From: a bacterium
GTDB taxonomy: Bacteria; SZUA-79; Acidulodesulfobacterales; Acidulodesulfobacteraceae
NCBI GenBank assembly: GCA_021800805.1
Contig: JAJYYR010000001.1
Span: 682,001-746,000 of the forward strand
DNA: 64,000 nucleotides
Direction of reading: 5' to 3'
A model generated the notes under the pieces. It had not been told where the DNA came from. It saw nothing but the letters and a program-made list of their open reading frames with translations, and ran no database searches. Position 1 is the first letter of the stretch; every line of letters starts with the position of its first letter. This document shows positions 1 through 8,318 of this stretch, in pieces. A program made the position numbers and the translations under genes.

Positions 1-47
1 AAGTAAGATTCAGATAATAAATTTGATGAAATAAAAAAGGAAAAAAT

Positions 48-728
48 ATGATAGATAATTTACTATTGGAAGTAAAAAAAGCAAATCCCGAAATATTAAA
101 CCGGACTATACGCGAATGGTATACAAGCGAAATCGAAATTATGCCCTTCGTTAAAGAAAAATACTGGCAGGACGCGGGGTCGGTCAATATATTCAGGATA
201 GTAGGAACGCAACACCCCGACTATGCCGGTTTAACTTGGCTATCTTTTTTGGGATTGGGCAAACGAATGTATTTAAACCTTGATTTATTCGATAAAAACC
301 CTGGATATTACCGCCAGACGGAAAAGAAAATACCATCAATATATTATCAAAGCATAGACGGCGGGGATTTATACGTCGGCGGGGACGGCAACCACAGAAC
401 TGCCATTGCGAAAGCCGCTTTTTTCCTAACCGGCGAAACCATGATCCACGGGGTAACTATAACGGATTACAGGATAGACTGGAAATTAAAAGAAATTTAC
501 GAAGAATTAACCGCGTTAATCGCGACGAGGAAACTGCCGTATAAAGCCGATATAGTTTCCAAAACCGTATCGAGGGACGACACGGCGGGCTGGATGCTTG
601 AAAAATACGACTTAAAAATCAAATTATTTGATTTCAAAAAACAAAAAACAACTTTGCTATATATGTATGAGGCAAAAAAATTGATAAGTGACTTAAGTAA
701 AAATTTTTGGAATAAATTTTGGAGGTAA
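48..728 (+). CDS. Unknown protein with a ParB-like GDGNHR motif
   Basis: A 226-residue soluble protein I cannot assign to a named family. The most telling stretch is GGDGNHR at residues 111-117, followed by an alanine-rich helix; this resembles the nucleotide-binding G-x-x-R/H motif of ParB/sulfiredoxin-fold proteins, but no complete ParB domain is visible. The C-terminal third is Lys-rich and could bind nucleic acid. The start has an AAGGA ribosome site 8 bases upstream. It is the first complete gene of the window. Confidence 0.7.
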   Translation: MIDNLLLEVKKANPEILNRTIREWYTSEIEIMPFVKEKYWQDAGSVNIFRIVGTQHPDYAGLTWLSFLGLGKRMYLNLDLFDKNPGYYRQTEKKIPSIYYQSIDGGDLYVGGDGNHRTAIAKAAFFLTGETMIHGVTITDYRIDWKLKEIYEELTALIATRKLPYKADIVSKTVSRDDTAGWMLEKYDLKIKLFDFKKQKTTLLYMYEAKKLISDLSKNFWNKFWR

Positions 729-730
729 TT

Positions 731-841
731 ATGCAGATAGCAATAGAACGACAGAAGCAAAAAAGAAATAAGGGCGTGGAACTAAAATTAATACCGAGAT
801 TGGAACATTCGATAATTCTATCTCATGGGGCAAGGAATTAG
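731..841 (+). pseudogene. Truncated copy of the gene at 1616
   Basis: A GGAGG site precedes ATG at 731. The 36-residue product starts MQIAIERQKQKRNK and contains VELKLIPR, matching the start of the 1616 gene product (MQAMVSKQK, then TELKLIPR). The DNA around ELKLIPR differs by one base in 21. After this the frame diverges and stops, while the next frame stays open for about 20 more codons, so a frameshift or a partial duplication is likely. Confidence 0.45.
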
Positions 842-936
842 AAATAGATATAGAAAAAGCGGACAATTGATATCGTAGAATCGAAAACTTCTCAAATAAA
901 AGCTATAAACTCCCAATCCGTATAAGGGAGAAAATT

Positions 937-1362
937 ATGATTAACAAGGATACGAGAAATGCTATTTTTGAAATGATAACAATCTTTAAGAAAGTAGGAA
1001 TAAGAGTAGTGTTGTCGCTGATTATTGCTGTATTGTTGTTTAGCATAGGCGCATTTCTTCTGCCTTATAATTTGCCTTTATATATAAGCGTAATTATTAT
1101 ACTTTGTCTAATTATTTTGCTATTTTTTGTAACGATGCATCCGACTATAACGATTCCACTGTATTGTATGCTTATCGGTTTTGTATATAGATTAAATATT
1201 ATATTTGCTGTTATAACCAGCGTGGTTTATTTAATTATTCTTTATTCGATACTATATATCAAACTTAAAAAAAATGAAAAAATAGAAAAAGACAATAATA
1301 TGCCGTTAAATCGGGCAAGAAGAAGAATATTAAAAAAAATAAATAGAGAGAAAAAATCGTGA
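937..1362 (+). CDS. Unknown multi-pass membrane protein
   Basis: A 141-residue protein with about four hydrophobic segments between residues 20 and 110 and a basic tail (RARRRILKKINREKKS) that should stay in the cytoplasm. AAGGGAG precedes the ATG. No family is recognised. Neighbouring genes are also short and unknown. Confidence 0.65.
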   Translation: MINKDTRNAIFEMITIFKKVGIRVVLSLIIAVLLFSIGAFLLPYNLPLYISVIIILCLIILLFFVTMHPTITIPLYCMLIGFVYRLNIIFAVITSVVYLIILYSILYIKLKKNEKIEKDNNMPLNRARRRILKKINREKKS

Positions 1363-1407
1363 AAATTTCTGGAACCTTTTAAAAAAAAATTACTCGCAAA
1401 TTTTTTC

Positions 1408-1593
1408 ATGATGCTTGTTTTAGAAAAATATTTAATGGCGGACGTGCTTCCCGAACTGCACAAACTGCACAACGCAACGTTATTAATAATACTTTTCCTT
1501 ACGAGTTTTGTAAGCTTTTGGATGTGGCTAAACGTAAAAATTGTTCTTTCGTGGATGATTCGACATAAAAAATTAAAAGGTATCAAAAATTAA
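1408..1593 (+). CDS. Possible small single-pass membrane protein
   Basis: A 61-residue frame with one strong hydrophobic helix near residues 25-48 and a basic C-terminus. No ribosome site is visible ahead of the tandem ATG codons, and a 114-residue frame overlaps it on the other strand, so the call is tentative. It fits the gap between two real genes. Confidence 0.35.
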   Translation: MMLVLEKYLMADVLPELHKLHNATLLIILFLTSFVSFWMWLNVKIVLSWMIRHKKLKGIKN

Positions 1594-1615
1594 ATAAATT
1601 TTTTTGGAGGTAAAA

Positions 1616-1897
1616 ATGCAAGCGATGGTTTCAAAACAAAAAACGGTTAATAAGAAAATCGGAAAAACGGAACTAAAATTAATCCCGAGAAAAACCAATA
1701 ATCCGAACAAATTCAAATCCGTAGAAGTCTTTATGATAAAGAAAAACGCCGAAGAAATCATAGCGGAAATAAAAAATTACGGACACTTGCTCGATACCGA
1801 CGACCCGTCGGTTAAATACGTTTATGAGCAGTCGGTTAAGCTGGTTGGAGCGGTGCATAGCTTGATTAATAAGGTTGTTGATAAAAAAAATCACTAA
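1616..1897 (+). CDS. Unknown small soluble protein
   Basis: A 93-residue charged protein. The start is ATG 1616 behind a perfect GGAGG; an in-frame TTG at 1604 lies inside the ribosome site and is rejected. The N-terminus is Lys-rich, and the second half (residues 45-90) reads as a helical hairpin. A broken copy of its 5' end lies at 731. Function unknown. Confidence 0.65.
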   Translation: MQAMVSKQKTVNKKIGKTELKLIPRKTNNPNKFKSVEVFMIKKNAEEIIAEIKNYGHLLDTDDPSVKYVYEQSVKLVGAVHSLINKVVDKKNH

Positions 1898-1900
1898 AAT

Positions 1901-1933
1901 AAAAACCCTGTTCGCTGTTTTTAGCGAACAGGG
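1901..1933 (-). terminator. Rho-independent terminator, minus strand
   Basis: Arms CCCTGTTCGCT (1906-1916) and AGCGAACAGGG (1923-1933) pair perfectly over 11 bp with a 6-base loop. On the minus strand the stem is followed by TTTTT. It would end a transcript from the small minus-strand gene at 1948-2049. Confidence 0.7.
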
Positions 1934-1947
1934 TAAGCATAACGTAA

Positions 1948-2049
1948 TCAATTTTTATTGTGGTAGTAATTCCACCAGATAAAAGGAATCGCAAAAGCGA
2001 CACTTAAAGTAAATGTTACATGTAAATCAATAATGATTTTAATAGTCAT
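1948..2049 (-). CDS. 33-residue hydrophobic peptide
   Basis: Minus-strand frame starting MTIKIIIDLHVTF, with a single membrane helix through an IPFIWW segment and a short polar tail. The ribosome site is weak (AAGAGA about 8 bases upstream). It ends 15 bases before a good minus-strand terminator, which supports a real short transcript. Size and hydrophobicity resemble type I toxin peptides or small membrane regulators. This is inference only; no homologue is recognised. Confidence 0.4.
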   Translation of the reverse strand: MTIKIIIDLHVTFTLSVAFAIPFIWWNYYHNKN

Positions 2050-2277
2050 TATTTATTCTCTTTTTTAATTTTTGTATCCTGAAAATAAAAATGGATAAAA
2101 ATGGCTTAGGGCGGGAATTGATGTCGATTCAAAATGTTAATATCAAAAAAAGGGATTGATAGTTCTGACGAACGATAAAGCGAAGAAATTTTACATGAAT
2201 TTAAAATTTTTCTATCTCAAATTTATTCTATTTCTTAATTTTAACTCAATTTTAAAATCAAAACAAGGGGAAAAATC

Positions 2278-2646
2278 ATGCTAAAAATGTCCCTTGCGGA
2301 ATTTAATAAATTTAAAAATAGTAATAATATCGACTACCGCGCTATAAAAAACCATAAGTATAACGCAAAAGCGGTAGTAATAGATAATATCCGCTTTTCG
2401 TCCAAGAAGGAAGCAAAATATTATTCCGAGTTGAAATTGGCGCAAAAAAGCGGCGAACTTTCGTATTTCTTGAGGCAGGTTCCTTTTGATCTGCCCGGCG
2501 GGATTAAGTATAGGGTAGATTTTGCCGAATTCTGGAAAAACGGAGATATAAGATACGTGGATGTAAAGGGATATAAGACCAAAGAATATATAATCAAAAA
2601 GAAACTCGTGGAAAGCTTATATCCCGTTAAAATAATTGAAATATAA
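2278..2646 (+). CDS. DUF1064 family, nuclease-like protein
   Basis: A 122-residue protein with the DUF1064 pattern: a KYNAKAVVIDNIRFSSKKEA segment, then VDFAEFW and YVDVKG. The last two are the D and E/D-x-K positions of a PD-(D/E)XK nuclease fold. Phages and plasmids often carry this family, and a Holliday-junction resolvase-like or structure-specific nuclease role has been suggested for it. AGGGGA precedes the ATG. Its presence fits the recombination set found later. Confidence 0.8.
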   Translation: MLKMSLAEFNKFKNSNNIDYRAIKNHKYNAKAVVIDNIRFSSKKEAKYYSELKLAQKSGELSYFLRQVPFDLPGGIKYRVDFAEFWKNGDIRYVDVKGYKTKEYIIKKKLVESLYPVKIIEI

Positions 2647-2660
2647 ATAGGAGGAAAATT

Positions 2661-3305
2661 ATGGATAAAAAAATGCTCGAATATTTTTCGGAAAAACTAT
2701 TGTTGGGGGAAGGTTCTTTAGATTTCGGATTTATTCCATATGGTTTGAACGCCAAAAAAATAGAAAAAGCTTGTTATTCTGTCGTCGTCGATTTTTCTGA
2801 TATAAATTTGACCAAAGAAGAAGATGTTTTTTTGTCGGAAGAATCCGATAAGGTTATCGAAACCGCTGTTAAAGAGTATTTAAAGCAATTTGAATTAGGC
2901 GCTAAAGCCGATAAATATATCGGGCAGCTTAACTCTATTCGTTTGGTGACAAAGCGTCTTTTGCCTAAATCGGCATTTAATAAGAAACATAATTTTAATT
3001 TATTACGCGAATGCGGCATGGCGGATAATCCCGACCATATTATCGCAACGAATTGGAACGCTAAACTGCCGGATATATTAAAAGAATTTTGCCTTGCAAA
3101 TAATGAGAAAATAGAAAATAATAAAGCATTATTCGATACGCAGGACGAAATTTCCGCATTGCGAATAGATGAAAACTGTTTGCTGAATTTTTTGCGTGCC
3201 TGTTGCTGCAAATGCGGTTTAAAAAATAATAATGGCGAAACCTGTTGCGATGAGAAATACGTTGTAAATAAGCATGGATATTGCGCCGATTTTGCAAGGA
3301 AATAG
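2661..3305 (+). CDS. Unknown protein with a Cys-rich C-terminus
   Basis: A 214-residue soluble protein behind AGGAGG. The first 170 residues are unremarkable and mixed alpha/beta. The last 40 hold a cluster of cysteines (CCCKC, then CC, then a single C) that could bind a metal or form a zinc ribbon. Family not recognised. It lies 14 bases after the DUF1064 gene and is probably co-transcribed with it. Confidence 0.65.
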   Translation: MDKKMLEYFSEKLLLGEGSLDFGFIPYGLNAKKIEKACYSVVVDFSDINLTKEEDVFLSEESDKVIETAVKEYLKQFELGAKADKYIGQLNSIRLVTKRLLPKSAFNKKHNFNLLRECGMADNPDHIIATNWNAKLPDILKEFCLANNEKIENNKALFDTQDEISALRIDENCLLNFLRACCCKCGLKNNNGETCCDEKYVVNKHGYCADFARK

Positions 3306-3313
3306 GTTGTTTT

Positions 3314-3571
3314 ATGGATAAAAAATTAAAATTAAAGTTGATTAAAAAAGATTGCAGCCACGGTAGTTTTGTCTTTGATATTTTCTATAACCAAGATAGC
3401 GAATTAATCGAATTGCGCGTCAAGGAAAAAAACGGCGTCAAATCGCCGTTAAAATCTCTATATAAATTATCTGAGATAATAAAATACAAAGATAACGACG
3501 GAATTTGTTCCTACATATATAAAATATTAATCGAAGAAGGACAAGGACAACTAATGTTGTTTGGAGGATAG
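3314..3571 (+). CDS. Unknown small protein ending in a clamp-binding-like motif
   Basis: 85 residues from ATG 3314. An upstream ATG at 3281 would overlap the previous gene by 25 bases and is not chosen. AAGGA lies 12 bases ahead. The C-terminus reads GQGQLMLFGG; QLxLF is the consensus by which proteins dock on the bacterial beta sliding clamp. Otherwise it is a Lys-rich beta protein of unknown family. The gene abuts parA, so it may act in replication or partition. Confidence 0.6.
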   Translation: MDKKLKLKLIKKDCSHGSFVFDIFYNQDSELIELRVKEKNGVKSPLKSLYKLSEIIKYKDNDGICSYIYKILIEEGQGQLMLFGG

Positions 3572-3573
3572 TT

Positions 3574-4326
3574 ATGGAAATAATATCGATTATAAATCAA
3601 AAAGGCGGGGTTGGTAAGACTACGACGGCGGTTAATTTATCAGTGGGCTTAGGAACATATTTTGATAAAAAAATTTTACTGGTCGATCTTGATCCTCAGG
3701 CCAACGCTTCTATTCATTTGGGCATAGAGGCTGAACCCGAGGATTCCATTAAGGACGTTTTATTGGGCAATAAAAAAATTAAAGATATCATAGTCGAAGT
3801 CGAAAACATATACATGGCGCCGAGTAATATTTCCCTGTCGTCGGCGGAAATAGATTTGATAAATATGATGAAAAGGGAAGAGATACTCAAAAACGCATTA
3901 AAAGGACTCGAGTATGATGCCGTAGTGATAGATTGTCCGCCTTCTCTATCGATTTTAACCGTAAATGCTTTATCGGCGTCTAATAGGGTTATAGTGCCGG
4001 TTTTTGCCGACCATCTTTCTTTAGTTGGATTGTCCGATTTTCTTAAAATTTTCGAAAAAGTCAGGGATTATATTAATCCAGAACTTGAAATGCTCGGGTA
4101 TCTTAAAACAGGCTACGACAAAAGGGTTAATATAAGCGGCGAAACGGAATCGATTCTCGAAGAACACTTAAAGGAAAAGGTTATAGATACTAAAATCAGG
4201 TTTAATACGTCTTTAAAAGAAGCGCCGGCAAAGGGGATCAGCATTTTTAAATATAAAAAATGCAGGGGGCAGGAAGATTATCTTGCCCTCGCAAAGGAAA
4301 TATATAAAAAATTGTGGGGTAATTAA
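3574..4326 (+). CDS. parA: ParA-type partition ATPase
   Basis: 250 residues, the usual length of small ParA/Soj proteins without an N-terminal DNA-binding extension. The deviant Walker A KGGVGKTTT is at residues 10-18. The Walker A' region follows as LLVDLDPQANAS near residue 40, and Walker B as VVIDCPPS near 115-122. It should bind DNA non-specifically with ATP and move plasmid copies together with ParB, which is encoded two genes downstream. GGAGG sits just ahead of the start, overlapping the previous stop region. Confidence 0.95.
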   Translation: MEIISIINQKGGVGKTTTAVNLSVGLGTYFDKKILLVDLDPQANASIHLGIEAEPEDSIKDVLLGNKKIKDIIVEVENIYMAPSNISLSSAEIDLINMMKREEILKNALKGLEYDAVVIDCPPSLSILTVNALSASNRVIVPVFADHLSLVGLSDFLKIFEKVRDYINPELEMLGYLKTGYDKRVNISGETESILEEHLKEKVIDTKIRFNTSLKEAPAKGISIFKYKKCRGQEDYLALAKEIYKKLWGN

Positions 4327-4356
4327 TTGTTTTTATTTATGTTTGTGTGCTAATAT
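4327..4356 (+). promoter_or_regulatory. Possible sigma70 promoter before the PLD-parB genes
   Basis: TTGTTT (4327-4332) and TAATAT (4351-4356) are 18 bases apart, and TGC directly before the -10 makes an extended -10 element. It lies in the only gap between parA and the PLD gene. Inferred from consensus only. Confidence 0.4.
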
Positions 4357-4382
4357 ATTAATAATAAACGGAGGGATTTATT

Positions 4383-4904
4383 ATGGAAGCCGGCGGCGAA
4401 GTTTATTTCGAAAATATAACGGAAATATTTAAGGAGAAAATAAATGCCGTTTCCGGCGGCGATATTTGCGTTCAGGCTTATTATTTCACGGATAAGATGA
4501 TAGCGGATCTTTTAATAAGGGCAAAACAAAGGAGCGCAAATATACTTGTCTTAATGGACAGAAATGGCGCCGTAAGCAAATATTCCGTAGTTCCTTATTT
4601 AATAAGGAATGGCATTCAGGTTCGCTGCGATTATGCCGATGAAAAGGCGCACAATAAGGTAATGATAATGGACGGCGTCGGCGTTATTACGGGAAGTTAT
4701 AATTATACCGTTTCGGCAAGCAAATATAATGCGGAAAACGTTATTTTTATAAACGATAAAAATGTATTTCAAAAATACAAATCAAACTTCAATGAAAGGT
4801 GGAATAAAGCATTTGAATTCGTTATAATACCTAAAGACCTTAAAATAGTCGGCAATAAAGCTAACGTTATAACTTATAAAGGGGAAAGAAACGTTAATGT
4901 TTAA
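4383..4904 (+). CDS. Phospholipase D-family nuclease-like protein
   Basis: 173 residues with one HKD-type motif: AHNKVMIMD around residues 88-96, followed by GSYNYT near 104 and an N near 115. Bacterial Nuc/EndA-type nucleases have this length and form the active site from two monomers. Unlike Nuc of pKM101 there is no signal peptide, so it should act in the cytoplasm. It sits between parA and parB and overlaps parB by 8 bases, which suggests coupled translation. A role in plasmid DNA processing is plausible but unproven. Confidence 0.8.
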   Translation: MEAGGEVYFENITEIFKEKINAVSGGDICVQAYYFTDKMIADLLIRAKQRSANILVLMDRNGAVSKYSVVPYLIRNGIQVRCDYADEKAHNKVMIMDGVGVITGSYNYTVSASKYNAENVIFINDKNVFQKYKSNFNERWNKAFEFVIIPKDLKIVGNKANVITYKGERNVNV

Positions 4905-5682
4905 AGAATCTAAAGACCCGCTCGGGTGGATAACTAAAGATAAATCGCATATAACCGGCGATAAATCTTTTAATATTTTAATGTTAAACCTTAAGGATGT
5001 AGAACCGGATCAAACTCAGCCGCGGAAAAGTTTTGAAAAAATAGAAGAACTGGCCGAATCCATTAAAAGACACGGACTTTTGCATCCTATTCTTGTTAGA
5101 AAAGAAAACGGCAAATATAAGATTATATCGGGACAAAGAAGATATATGGCTCATAAGTTCCTCGGCCAGGGTTTCGAGACTATAAAAGCGATAGAATTGA
5201 CTAAGGAATCGAGCGATATTCTTCCTATTCAGCTTGTGGAAAATATTCAAAGAAGCGATTTAAGGCCGCTTGAGCTTGCAAGTTCTTTAAAGGATTTGCA
5301 AGATAGGGGTTTTACCGTAAGGGAAATAGCCGAACTCGTGGGAAAGTCCAAATCTACTGTTCATGAGCATTTAGGTTTATTGGAAATAAAAGATGAGGAA
5401 TTAAAGAAAAAAGCTGACATATCCCCTACCAAAGCGCTTAAAATAAACAAAGTAAAGAATAAAAAAGAAAAGAAATCCCTTATCGATAAATTCGAAGATA
5501 TTAGGGTCGCAAAGTTAAGGGAAAATAAAAATCTATTCGACTTCGATAAGTCCTATAGCGCGAAAGTTAAAGATTTATCCGCGCTTAAAACTGACGTGGC
5601 TAACGTTTTAAATGATATGGAATCGTCATTAAAAAAGGCCGGCGAAGTAAATATAAGAATTAAAATTATTGCCAGAAAATAG
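4897..5682 (+). CDS. parB: ParB-type partition protein
   Basis: 261 residues. The N-terminal ParB/Srx domain shows QTQPRKSF, SIKRHGLLHPILV and a GQRRYMAHK box (residues 35-85), which binds and hydrolyses CTP in this family. A helix-turn-helix region follows (TVREIAELVGKSKSTVHEHL, near 140-160). The C-terminal part would dimerise. It should bind parS sites and work with ParA. No parS-like 16-mer was recognised near it. Confidence 0.93.
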   Translation: MFKESKDPLGWITKDKSHITGDKSFNILMLNLKDVEPDQTQPRKSFEKIEELAESIKRHGLLHPILVRKENGKYKIISGQRRYMAHKFLGQGFETIKAIELTKESSDILPIQLVENIQRSDLRPLELASSLKDLQDRGFTVREIAELVGKSKSTVHEHLGLLEIKDEELKKKADISPTKALKINKVKNKKEKKSLIDKFEDIRVAKLRENKNLFDFDKSYSAKVKDLSALKTDVANVLNDMESSLKKAGEVNIRIKIIARK

Positions 5683-5702
5683 CATATTTTTTTTAACTAA
5701 AG

Positions 5703-5720
5703 GTAAACAATAAGTTATAT
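5703..5720 (+). repeat. 18-mer GTAAACAATAAGTTATAT, copy 1
   Basis: The same 18 bases occur at 38558-38575 inside the transfer-operon promoter and at 54259-54276 inside the DsbA gene. Here the copy ends on the first bases of the coupling-protein ATG. It may be a shared operator, or chance in AT-rich DNA. Confidence 0.5.
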
Positions 5721-7044
5721 GAATAACACAGTGGGAAAAGAAGAAGAAAAACCGTTTTGGGGCATCGCCAAGGAAATAAATAGCGATAACAAGGGTAAAA
5801 TATATCTCTCCGATAAATACCATACGATAGTATTTGGGCAAACCGGTTCCGGCAAGACCGAATCTGTCTTATTGCAGTATTGGAAAAATATAGGCAGCGT
5901 TTCCGTCATAGACGGAAAAGGCGAGGTGGAAGCGATGTTGACGGCAAAGCGGATAAGGCCGACCGGAGTGTTTTATACCTTCGATTCAACTTTTAATCTG
6001 CTTAAAGGACTGAAGCCAAAGGAGATAGCGGAGCTTATATCTAACGCCCTATATCCTAAAGAGATAACTACCGCTGAGTATTATTACAAAAACTTTGCGA
6101 TACAAGCGCTTTCGTTTGTCTTAAAATATATGGATAACCCCACGTTCGAAAAGATATTTATTTCCCTTTATAAAGAAAATATCGCAAAACTGTATGCCAG
6201 GTTTTATAAACCTAAAACTACGGCGGCAGCGAATTCAAAGAAGTCCGAAAACGCATCGATGATAATTAAAAATGTTTCCGATATAGCCGAAATAACCGAC
6301 TCTCAAAACATAACCTCAATAGAAAAAGAAAAGCTCTTAAGCAAGGCGGAAGAACTTATTATCGGCGGCCTCATCAAAAACCCGCACTACGATAGTTATA
6401 TAGCGGGATTTTTAGATAATCTTCAGCCCTTTGCCCTTGCAAAAAATCTGAATTCGGAAGACGCCGACAATATAGATTTCGCGAAAGCCAACTGGTTCGG
6501 CTTAAGAAACATTAAAGAGGAAAACGACCTTGGTAGAATGATAATCGAAAACTTAAGGCTAAGGAAGGTTAAAAAACCGGATTATAAAGTTACGTTATGC
6601 GTGGACGAGTTTGCGGATTTAATGTTTGCGGCGTTTTCGAAAATCATAAAAGAAATAAGAAGTTTCGGCGTGCAGCTTGTAATGTTGACGCAAACGCTCT
6701 CGGATGCCGACAGGTTTGATAGGAATCTTCTTAATATTATGTTCGGAAACTCCGACAATAAAATATTCTTTAAGCAGGATACTTTAAGGAACGAAGATAT
6801 CGCAAAACTGTTTGGGACCGACCTGTATAATCACGAATCCAAAACGATAGATAATACCGGAACCAAGATTAATTCTATGAGCGAATCAAGGGAGTATAAC
6901 GTCCAGCCTCATATGTTCGGGGAATTGTTGCCCGGAAACGCCATAGCAAAGCTCTTAATCCCCGACAAGAAAACCGGACTGCCGATAGTTAAAAAAGTGT
7001 TTATTAGCTTCAATAACATCAGGATAGAAAGAAACTTAAACTAA
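5719..7044 (+). CDS. Type IV coupling protein-like ATPase without membrane helices
   Basis: 441 residues, shorter than VirD4/TraD (600-700). Walker A is GQTGSGKT at residues 40-47, followed by an FSVIDGKGE-like strand. Walker B is VTLCVDEFADLM near 290-301, and a Q-containing motif (VQLVMLTQTLSDADRF) follows, all as in TraG/VirD4/TraD coupling proteins. These ATPases pass the relaxase-DNA complex to the secretion channel. The usual N-terminal pair of membrane helices is absent; the next gene encodes a two-helix membrane protein that could supply them. The start is ATG 5719 with only a weak AAAGG upstream. Confidence 0.82.
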   Translation: MNNTVGKEEEKPFWGIAKEINSDNKGKIYLSDKYHTIVFGQTGSGKTESVLLQYWKNIGSVSVIDGKGEVEAMLTAKRIRPTGVFYTFDSTFNLLKGLKPKEIAELISNALYPKEITTAEYYYKNFAIQALSFVLKYMDNPTFEKIFISLYKENIAKLYARFYKPKTTAAANSKKSENASMIIKNVSDIAEITDSQNITSIEKEKLLSKAEELIIGGLIKNPHYDSYIAGFLDNLQPFALAKNLNSEDADNIDFAKANWFGLRNIKEENDLGRMIIENLRLRKVKKPDYKVTLCVDEFADLMFAAFSKIIKEIRSFGVQLVMLTQTLSDADRFDRNLLNIMFGNSDNKIFFKQDTLRNEDIAKLFGTDLYNHESKTIDNTGTKINSMSESREYNVQPHMFGELLPGNAIAKLLIPDKKTGLPIVKKVFISFNNIRIERNLN

Positions 7045-7075
7045 ATAATTTAAACATTTAACAGGAGGATTTATT

Positions 7076-7666
7076 ATGGCCGAACCAAACATACCGAGCG
7101 GCGGAAAAAATGAAAACGCAGATATAGAAAAACAGATGATGCAGACGACCGTTAAACCCGGAATTCATAATTTACCAGGGCATATGTTTTGGAAATGGAA
7201 AAATAATTTTGTACTGGGAATGGTGATATTTGCAATAATATTATCGCTGGTCGTCGCCTATCTTTTTATATTCTTTCTGTCCGGCAAAAATATCCCTCTT
7301 ACCAGGGCGGTTATTAAGTCTTTATGGTTGGTATTATTAAACAAGAAAACAGGGTTTATAGCTATGTCGGTAATAAAACCCGTGGCGTTCGAATTCGTCA
7401 AATCTTCGCTTATGGCATATTTCATTTTTATATTTGAAAATATCGGCATAGTAATATTGCTTATGGTCATTCTTACGGCCAAAGTTTTACTGCCTGCCCT
7501 TGCCAAATGGCATGTTAAGCTCGAAGCCGATTACGATATGCAAAAAACTAAACATGCTAAATCGGGAAATATTACCCCTACCAACATCGATACCGGGCTG
7601 GCAAAAAAAGAAATAGACGACAAAGTTAATATTGATAATAAAAACGATAAACTTGCGGATTTGTAA
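7076..7666 (+). CDS. Two-helix membrane protein, possible anchor of the coupling ATPase
   Basis: 196 residues behind AGGAGG. The first 40 residues are polar. Membrane helices lie around residues 44-66 and 110-140, with a further weakly hydrophobic stretch between, and the last 45 residues are polar. Family not recognised. Its position directly after a coupling ATPase that lacks helices suggests it anchors that ATPase. This is inference from context. Confidence 0.65.
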   Translation: MAEPNIPSGGKNENADIEKQMMQTTVKPGIHNLPGHMFWKWKNNFVLGMVIFAIILSLVVAYLFIFFLSGKNIPLTRAVIKSLWLVLLNKKTGFIAMSVIKPVAFEFVKSSLMAYFIFIFENIGIVILLMVILTAKVLLPALAKWHVKLEADYDMQKTKHAKSGNITPTNIDTGLAKKEIDDKVNIDNKNDKLADL

Positions 7667-7668
7667 TT

Positions 7669-8307
7669 ATGATAAATATTAAATTGACCGAAAGGGATAT
7701 GGCGCTATTCGAGTTCATAAATAAGCACGATATTGTTAGCCTTGAAAGTGCCGCGATATTATTCGGTATAAGCAAAGTTAACACAAGGCAGAGACTATTA
7801 AAACTCAAACGGTCAGGGCATATAAATTATCAGACTTTTTTCAGCAAATTAACCGCCGTTTCGTTATCTGGACTTGGATATGCGTCTATCTTTTTGGAAA
7901 AGAAAAGTTTGGACTTATTTAACATTAGCGTTAAATCGTTGAACCATAAATTAAAAATATCGGAAGTTGCCGCGGCTTTAAATGTTAATAATATTGCTTA
8001 TTACATACCTAATATTTATGGGCACGGCATGCTTGTTCCAGACTTTATTTTAAAAGAAAACAATACGGGCATAGAGGTCGAACTTACTCTTAAAAGTAGA
8101 CAGGCTTACGCCAAAAAACTCTTCATGCTTCAAGAATCCGATATTCCTTCTTTAATTTATGTTTGTTCGTTTAAACCTGAAAGCCTCGAAAGTTTGCTTG
8201 TGGGTATAAACGAGGACGATATGGGCAGGCCTATCATTGAAGAAACAAAGTCGAGAATAAAGATAGTTTCATTCGATAATTTCGTTAAACTTAAAAATAA
8301 TTTATAA
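7669..8307 (+). CDS. Replic_Relax-like winged-helix protein
   Basis: 212 residues. The N-terminal winged-helix (residues 4-60; TERDMALFEF, then RQRLLKLKRSG) is followed by a domain carrying PDFILKENNTGIEVELTLKS, the E-x-E pattern of the Replic_Relax (PF13814) family. Members are linked to plasmid replication and relaxation and are often found beside mobilisation genes. It follows the membrane protein by 2 bases with no clear ribosome site, so translation is probably coupled. Confidence 0.72.
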   Translation: MINIKLTERDMALFEFINKHDIVSLESAAILFGISKVNTRQRLLKLKRSGHINYQTFFSKLTAVSLSGLGYASIFLEKKSLDLFNISVKSLNHKLKISEVAAALNVNNIAYYIPNIYGHGMLVPDFILKENNTGIEVELTLKSRQAYAKKLFMLQESDIPSLIYVCSFKPESLESLLVGINEDDMGRPIIEETKSRIKIVSFDNFVKLKNNL

Positions 8308-8318
8308 GGAGGTATCTA

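Noticed and set aside
2774..3211. 145-codon minus-strand frame opposite the 2661 gene
   Set aside because: Composition of a shadow frame; the + strand gene has a strong ribosome site and operon context.
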